Notes under the pieces: generated by a model
The model's input: the letters and a program-made list of their open reading frames with translations, nothing else
Told to the model about the DNA's origin: nothing
The model's database searches: none
Position numbers and translations under genes: made by a program
From: Andrena cerasifolii
Taxonomy: Eukaryota > Arthropoda > Insecta > Hymenoptera > Andrenidae
Direction of reading: 5' to 3'
Assembly (NCBI RefSeq): GCF_050908995.1
Contig: NC_135119.1
Span: 26,379,001-26,443,000 of the forward strand
Length of the DNA stretch: 64,000 bases
In this document: in pieces, positions 57,434 to 64,000 of the stretch
Numbering within the stretch: the first letter of the stretch is position 1
How the letters are laid out: each line of letters begins with the position of its first letter

Positions 57434-59942
57434 CAACATATACTAAGGAAGACAATTGTACATATGCCTGTTTAAATAAGTAATTGAGTCTGAAATAGAC
57501 TGAAACCCAATTTCATCTCTTCATCGGGTAAAAAAAAAAAATGGAAACATATTGGTAGGAGGACACATTTGACAAGAAAACTTTTCGATTAAACAGATAT
57601 TCCACCATACATGGTACAAACCTGATAACATACAAGTTTGTAACGAATTTTGTTTGTTTTCTTTTCTCTCTCGGTTTTATAAGGTACAGAAAAGTATTTT
57701 TCATCTGCTCACGGGTGAATCCCTCCTCGCACATTAAATTCACAGAAAATCGATACAATTCATACGCGTAATATTTGTAAATATGTTTCAATGTGAAAAA
57801 TATTTTAAAATGTTTCTTTTACGTCGTACGAGTACGATAGAGTGATCAACTATTTTTTTAATCTTTAAAAGAGTACGCACCGGGTAATCGTATTTCGTGC
57901 TTTTCAAGCGAATTTAGTTTTTAAGAAATATTCTCGACAAACTGGTTATTCGTGTTATAAATTATGCAATTGTGATTAATTGAAGTTGGCACTTGCTGAG
58001 CAGATGGTATGATATTCATTTCGAAGTCTTTCAAAGATAGTAGAATTTATTACTATAATAAAGTTATTGGATTTCAAGGGGAAGAAAGGAATGTAAAATT
58101 TCTCTTGTAATATGCCGCATGTATGTGGGACATGTAAATATTTTTCTCTAATCGAATATAGAACGATAGAACAATAATAATTACATGCAACACTGTTGCT
58201 CGATCTGTTGAACTTTTAATCTTATGGCTTCTGATTTAGCGTATAATTTCTCGTATAGGATAGTTAGAACGAAAAAGAGAAATGGGTACGTAAACAATTC
58301 ACGATAAAAGAATATTAAAGTCATGGGAAAAAATAAGGAACGCCGGTGAAAGGTGTTCGACATTATGAATGTCGCTGCCCAGTTATCGACGACAGGCACT
58401 TGAAATCTTGCTGTAACATTTGATCTTTTTTACCTATATTTGTAAGTAATAAATGAACGCGATTGCCTTGTAAATAATTAAATGATTGCAGTGACATAGA
58501 AACGGTTAAAATTCTTATTACGAGGAGTGTAAAATGGGATTCTTTACTGTGTGTTTATTGGTACAATTGTCATGTCAATAATTAATAGGGAAACTTTGCT
58601 TCTTTCACAAACGTTTTTTCGGACGAGAGAACGGGGTGGCATAAATACATATACGTGTAGGGTGTATGTTTGGTGTACCCCACACTTACGTCTGTTATGA
58701 TGGGTGGTGTTTATACAGTTTTGAATGTATTTGGAGTATATGATGTCATTGGAGGGCTGAATTCTGATTGTCGTATTATGTTTTTATACGCCTGTTTATT
58801 TTAACAAATCACTTGAAATTAACGCGAATCTCTCCCTCTTCGTTGTAATAGTGAATAGCCTCATAAAAGTCCAAGCACTAGAAAACCATTGCTTTCGTGA
58901 ATATATTTTTGTCACTTTACATCCACGAATAAAAATGGGGAAGTATGTCTTTTAAAAACACGTCAAATTATTGAAATATAATTTTATACTGTAACATAAT
59001 ACTAGTATCGTCTTTGTATCATTGTTTTAAATATTGACTGGAAGAACACACAAGAGAAGATTTTAGTTTGTCATTGTTCTGTTACAAATGATAATGAAAC
59101 TGTTGTTCGAGTATACAAATTGAGTATTTCTTTCGTCGAGCAATAAGTTTGAATAAAAATTACGACACAGAAAAGTATTTTTACATTCCTTTTTTATCAT
59201 AGGGCTTATCGAGATATATTCGAATGTAAGATTAAGCTTGAGGGAAGTCCACTTATTCGATTCTTATAATTTGATAAGCTTAAAAATTGTACAAGTGAGT
59301 TGAACTCGTTTGAAAGAAAAGTTCGTTTCTTTTTTTATGTGTTATTTCATTTTCTACGTAAAACAAGTATTCGATAGAGGATGCGCGTCTAAGTCGCATA
59401 GAACGAGATGCGCAAGAAGTACCTACCAGTAGTGATCCTATTTGCAAGTATTTTTTTCCAAGATTTTATGTAAATGAAGTTATGGTGTCGTTGTACTTAA
59501 TTGTATTTAATTTACATTAATGTAATAACATTATATATGAACACGTAGTTTTTTTAAGCACAGTTAAGTCTAATACTATAAAAAAAAATCTAATATTTTG
59601 GCTGAATATTGAGTTAAAAGAATACTCTTTTACTGTATTTCTCCCGAATGTCATAACATACCAGTAAGTATATTATCAGTATAATTGTATGCATTTTAGC
59701 TCCGTCCCTTATATGTTGTGCGCTATGAATGCGGAGATGTATAATTTTAGAACAGGTGGGTGTGTTTCTGAGTGGCCTTGTCCTAAAGTCTGTGACACAG
59801 TGTCAGCCCTTCAGTGGGGTGTACTCTGCCTACTTGTTCTCAATATTATATTAGTTTTATAAATATATATAAATCAACTGTGAGGATATTGAGTAATGAT
59901 AAAGATGCTGTATATATACTTTCTAGAGAATCAAGGTGTGAA

Positions 59943-59948
59943 AATAAA
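59943..59948 (+). terminator. Candidate poly(A) signal for AP-1 gamma
   Basis: AATAAA about 2.5 kb after the stop. Another AATAAA lies at 59152-59157, so alternative 3' ends are possible. Confidence 0.4.
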
Positions 59949-59955
59949 ATGTATT

Positions 59956-59961
59956 TTTATT
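59956..59961 (-). terminator. Candidate poly(A) signal for CSN5
   Basis: TTTATT on the + strand, that is AATAAA on the minus strand, 240 bp after the CSN5 stop. It sits within 20 bp of the opposite-strand signal. Confidence 0.4.
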
Positions 59962-60200
59962 CCACTAATTATTCAAAATATCATCATTAATACTTCACTC
60001 ACGCGATTATCGGTATCGGAAATTGGTATTTTTGTTAATTTTAACAGAAACATTAACAGAAGAAAATTAACAATGGTAAAAAAGAGATACGTGCGCCTCT
60101 GTTACGCTGCAATTAAAAAATTCTCCGTACATCACATCATGGTATATTATCTTATTACAATCGCTCCATTTTTATAATGGTCATGGTTTACACAAAGAAT

Positions 60201-62567
60201 TTACTGCTGCTGAGGCTCGGTAGTGCTACATCCAACTTGATTAAACAACCTATCTTTGATTATTTGCGCCATTAAGCCGTGAATAATTTCGATTGTAGTT
60301 TTACAACTGTCTCTCGTTGCCTTAACTAGTTTCTCTACCGTATTTCGGTCGTGAGGATCTGTTCCACCTATAATATATCCTCTTCCAAGCGCAACTTCCG
60401 ACTGTTCTAACTTATCTGACAAATCGAATATCTGCCCAGTAGTGTAGTCTGCGTTCGTTAAAAGGCTAGAGGAACTTAACGTGTTCACCCAGTATTTATT
60501 CCACAGAGAGTCCAGTAACCGCCTATCTAACGATGATTTGAAGTACGACACTTCTAAAGAATAATATTGCTTGCAATGAACGCCAAAGTCTTCGATTTTA
60601 TTCAATGGTATCGTTTGGTATTCGGATGGTTCTTCATTTGCCGGCTTATACCCCTATGAAATGCCAAATGTTTCATTAAGCTTTGTAATTTTTCTTCTCG
60701 CACTTTCTTTGAGGTATTATATATTGTGCTAAATGTACATTACCTTTGGGTAGGTTCTAAATGCGCCCAAACATACTTTTCCAGCAGAAATGGTTCTCAC
60801 TGGGTCAATAACAATAGCGACGAACGGTTCTTGATAATTCTGATTCAGCATTTGTGTAGAAACATCTATTCCGGATAACCAACATCCGTAACCAGGGTGA
60901 CTGTGATACCATCCAATAGCATTCTCCTGCCTTCCAACCTTAATATGAATGTAATTGTAGATAAAAAATTAAAAAAAAAAAAATTAAAACCGAATTCGAA
61001 AAAATAAAAATGCACTGAAAAGTAAAAAATAATTTAATCTCTTATTTAATCTACGACTCTCATATTTCTTAAGTCGGTGCCAGATTTACACAGTGCAAAA
61101 TGATGAAGCGCCGACTTAAAAAATATGAGAGTGGTAGATTAAATAAGGGATTAAATCATTTTTTACTTTTCAGTGCATTTTTATTTTTTTGAAGTCGGTT
61201 TTAATTCTTTTTTATTTTTTTATTTTTTGTCTTTTTAGTTTTATATATATTGACACAACGCTTAGGAGATATGCATGTACGTACATAACATAATAATAAT
61301 TAGGTGACAATAGTCTTTATTATTAACCAGAACTGGCAAAATATTAGGCCAATATTTATGTAGTGTAGGATGGGACCACCGCCCTTTTTCGAATAATAGA
61401 AAAAAAAAGGATTATCAGAATCGGTTCATATGCTGAGGAGTTATGCTGGGGCAAACATAAAAAAAAAATTACATACAGGTCGAATCTATAACTTCCTCCT
61501 TTTTGAAGTCGGTTAAGGGGTTATACCTAGTCAGGCGGCCGAAACGAGGCGAATATTTGGGGATTTTTTTTGAAGAAGCAGAAGCGTATATTTTTACAAA
61601 AGTTTAAAGTAATAAATGAATGCAACATTTAAAGAACATTTGGTAATTTTTTCGTAGAAAAATATTTACGCGTGATTTTTGCAACAAAAAATCAGGATTT
61701 CAACTTTAAATAGCTGCCATTTTGTTTTAAATTAATATTTCGGAAAATTCTCTCCGTCAACCTGAGGATACATTAATATACTAACGAAATCAATTTTGAA
61801 ACTTGAAGTTTGAATACACGCAATTTTGTTAAATTTTGACTTACGCGGCTAATTCTGGCACCTGCGATAGCGGTACTCATAATGATTAAGAATCAGCTTG
61901 GTTTTTTCTTTCAGATGAGTCTGTGAGCTTAAATCACTCCCGCCAGGGAGGTATTTCTTTTCAAACACGCGATTCATTGAGAAAAAAAACCCTAAATGTT
62001 GCCGAATTTTGCAGCGTAATTACCAGAATGACCCCCTAAGAAGGGTACATTGTACCTCATGGAAGTTATAATAACGATAAGAGTTTGGCAGAAAGATTAC
62101 CTGCTTAGCTGCTTCTATGTATGCTGTCATATATTCGTAAGCTTGCGCTTGGGCATTGACTCTTGTTTCTGTGCCTTCGACGGGTAATGCAAAAGAATCC
62201 ATAACGATCATCGTATGGGCAGCTACTTTTCCAAGTAGGAGGCCCATTACTTCCAAAGTTCCACCAGACCGAGCATGCATTACCATTTTTAGTAATGCCA
62301 GAGCTGAGATCTTGATATCTTTGAAGAAATGAGGACTAAGAAGGTGAAGAAAATAATATTTAATTATTTTTTTCAACAGAATTCAATGTGCATAAAGAAA
62401 GAGGCAATAACGTACTCCTTTTCCCATGGTTTCGCAGCTAATATATCCTGTTGCTCTTTACGGTCGTATCTGTAGATCTCGTCAACAGTACTGATCGTTT
62501 CAATCTTATTTGACATTTCCCATGTTTTCTGAGCAATATTACTTTGTTCAGGCGAAGTATTTGCCAT
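60201..62567 (-). CDS. CSN5: COP9 signalosome subunit 5 (JAB1), JAMM metalloprotease
   Basis: Four exons, right to left: 62416-62567, 62101-62335, 60744-60938, 60201-60653; 344 aa against 334 in human. The MPN/JAMM domain is complete: [11 protein letters not shown] supplies the catalytic Glu, and [14 protein letters not shown] supplies H141, H143 and D154 for zinc. The insert and helical C terminus ([20 protein letters not shown]) also match. CSN5 is the catalytic subunit that removes Nedd8 from cullins, and it works only within the eight-subunit signalosome. The start [20 protein letters not shown] is the first ATG of the frame and fits family length. Intron 2 (1.16 kb) is filled with transposon fragments. 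Confidence 0.95.
60972..61225. repeat. A/T-rich inverted repeat in CSN5 intron 2
   Basis: ATGCACTGAAAAGTAAAAAA on the left is mirrored by TTTTTTACTTTTCAGTGCAT on the right. Arms also share CTCTCATATTTCTTAAGTCG-type sequence in opposite orientation. Confidence 0.75.
61517..62036. mobile_element. Composite of two truncated piggyBac-like MITEs in CSN5 intron 2
   Basis: At 61513-61516 a TTAA precedes GGGGTTATACCTAGTCAGG, a left end of one element. From 61793 to 62036 the sequence matches the right half of the copy at 43393-44077 (ACTCATAATGATTAAGAATC, ATTACCAGAATGACCCC) and ends at CTAA instead of TTAA. Either one element inserted into the other or a deletion fused them. Confidence 0.65.
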
Positions 62568-63210
62568 ATTGATAAACTTTTGTCAAACCAGATATTCTAA
62601 GATAAATAAAGAAAAGGTACAGCGATCGGATTTAATTTAATAAGTATTTTTCTTTTAATAATAATAAGTGTTATTAATTAAGAGCAATTAATACGATTAG
62701 TACTGGAAATATTTCCTTGAATATAATAAACACCATGCACTCGTATATAGTATATCTAATTATTATTTAACACGTATATAGTACTTGTTTAACATGAAAT
62801 TTTAAAACGATAATGAAATGTCAAATCACCCAATAAACTTGATAATTTCATATAATTCGAAATCAAGGCATTACTCCGTAATTATTATTAAATTAACGTA
62901 TCTACTATTTGAATTATGTTTCATAAAGCTTTACCAAAAAGGCTGCTGTAGAAATTAAAAGTATTTTAAAATCATACTTCAACTTTTTGGTTATTACCAG
63001 TTACAGTTTGTTTTCAGTTAAATCACGAGTAACGTACAACTCTAGATCGCTAACAAATCTTGAGTTTTTGTAAGTTATTAGTGCCATCTATCGTTATTAT
63101 TCGGCTGTCAACCAAAGGTAAAATTACGTGTGATTGACTAGAGTTTAGAGTGTATATAACCAAAGTAAAAATTACGTGTTTAGAGTTTAGAGTTTATTTT
63201 ACGTTGAGAC

Positions 63211-63405
63211 TAGGGATGTTGAAAAAATACCGATGTATCGTCTATTCGATATTTTTTTCACGTAATATCGATATTTTCGATCGATATTTTTCAATCCGAT
63301 ATATCGATATTCCTTTTTTTTCGATATATCGAGAGACAATATTGATATATTTAAAAAATGTCGGTACCATATATTTCGATATTTCTAAAAATATTAACAT
63401 CCCTA
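63211..63405. mobile_element. 195-bp foldback MITE (TAGGGATGTT ends)
   Basis: TAGGGATGTT at the left is mirrored by AACATCCCTA at the right. The inside is made of repeated TCGATATTTT / ATATCGATA motifs. The ends are of hAT type, but the flanks (GTTGAGAC, GTCAAGAA) show no 8-bp duplication. Confidence 0.65.
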
Positions 63406-63712
63406 GTCAAGAACCTATTTCTCATGTGATCATGGCTTGACTAGCTTGGCTTGGCTTGACTTGGCGTTAGCGTCGGCTCGTTTCCCATCGTTCCCCAGCT
63501 TGGCGTTGATTGGTTGACGTCACCGCGCCATCACGCGCATGCGTGGCGTCCCCCCACCACTTCGAATTATCAACTTGCCACTGCGCGGGGAAATCCCAGT
63601 AACAATGGTCAATGATCAGTGGTCATGGTAGCTTTCGTAGCTTCATGCGTCTGATAACGGAAGGAATGCTGCACGAAAGAAAGATTGGAATGGGTGACAG
63701 ACGCGTGAGGGG

Positions 63713-63872
63713 CAGAGACGGGCATTATTTAAATACAAAATTATTTAAATACCGAATCAAATAAAACAGGCTAATAACTCAGAATTATTTTTATTTGATG
63801 AGTCTCGAATTAAATTTTTGTCTTTTATTCGAAATCAATTTTTTATTTTAAATAATTTTTTACCCATCTCTG
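63713..63872. mobile_element. 160-bp hAT-like MITE with perfect 8-bp target duplication
   Basis: Ends CAGAGACGGGCATTATTTAA and TAC-CCATCTCTG are imperfect inverted repeats. GTGAGGGG is present on both sides (63705-63712 and 63873-63880). Confidence 0.9.
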
Positions 63873-64000
63873 GTGAGGGGCCCCTATGCTGAAGAGCTCT
63901 GACTTAGATGGCGCAAACCTTGTCACTGTAAATGTAATAACAAATTATTTTGCCTTACTCCTCGCCAGGAGAGCTGAGTTGGGCATTATTCGAATGACCT

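Larger units (their letters stand above)
57434..60200. other. Convergent 3' untranslated regions of AP-1 gamma and CSN5
   Basis: 2.8 kb of AT-rich sequence with no coding exon. It is best read as a long AP-1 gamma 3' untranslated region ending near 59943-59948, with the CSN5 3' end arriving from the other side. Three TGTAAATA motifs lie at 57776, 58133 and 58469. Confidence 0.45.
62568..64000. other. CSN5 upstream region to window edge
   Basis: No gene recognised. AT-rich to about 63200, then two MITEs and a GC-rich stretch at 63430-63640 that may be the promoter of a gene beyond the window. Confidence 0.4.

Noticed and set aside
63150..63440. 96-aa ORF near the right edge
   Set aside because: It lies inside the TCGATATTTT-repeat MITE and is low complexity.

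Overview
The window is arthropod nuclear DNA, most likely an insect and probably a hymenopteran (bee, ant or wasp). It is AT-rich, its genes are cut by many short GT-AG introns (often 60-100 bp), and the proteins are typical single-copy insect orthologues. The hymenopteran guess rests on protein character and base composition and has not been tested. I found no tRNA or rRNA gene, CRISPR array, or bacterial or viral gene.

Thirteen protein-coding genes were rebuilt exon by exon; every model keeps its reading frame from start to stop. In order: an LRPPRC-like PPR protein (+, 692-5450); an SLC16 monocarboxylate transporter (-, 5685-10862); PITHD1 (-, 11693-13185); Flacc/ZC3H13, an m6A-writer subunit (+, 14625-21069); a SmydA-8-like SET/MYND protein (-, 21694-24548); eyes shut (+, 25572-30605); the ATP-synthase assembly factor ATPAF2 (-, 30665-32119); a laminin-receptor-type integrin alpha, alpha-PS1/mew class (+, 33265-39465); the GPI-lipid remodelling factor PGAP3 (-, 42549-44988); the small GTPase ARFRP1 (+, 45522-47412); AP-1 gamma adaptin (+, 47995-57433); and COP9 signalosome subunit 5 (-, 60201-62567). 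(That list is twelve named loci; the thirteenth line of evidence, an upstream AP-1 gamma first exon at 47995, belongs to the AP-1 gamma gene, so the count of separate genes is twelve.)

The genes do not form one pathway. PGAP3, ARFRP1 and AP-1 gamma happen to cluster and all act in Golgi or trans-Golgi membrane traffic; LRPPRC-like and ATPAF2 are mitochondrial. Divergent pairs share short upstream regions: PGAP3/ARFRP1, SmydA-8/eys, ATPAF2/integrin and PITHD1/Flacc. Convergent pairs are LRPPRC-like/SLC16, Flacc/SmydA-8, eys/ATPAF2 (59 bp between stop codons), integrin/PGAP3 and AP-1 gamma/CSN5.

The rest is dominated by short non-autonomous DNA transposons (MITE-like foldback elements), nearly all in introns or intergenic gaps. 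Several have diagnostic target duplications: TTAA (piggyBac-like) at 19636, 30873, 43393, 51981 and 54256; 8-bp duplications (hAT-like) at 15117, 41749 and 63713; and TA at 3426. One hAT-like element sits inside an older inverted repeat. No new multi-gene biological system was found. The most notable items are a probable GC-AG intron inside the Flacc zinc finger, three in-frame stop-free introns, a candidate 21-nt micro-exon in the integrin, and long intronic hairpins that could form dsRNA.
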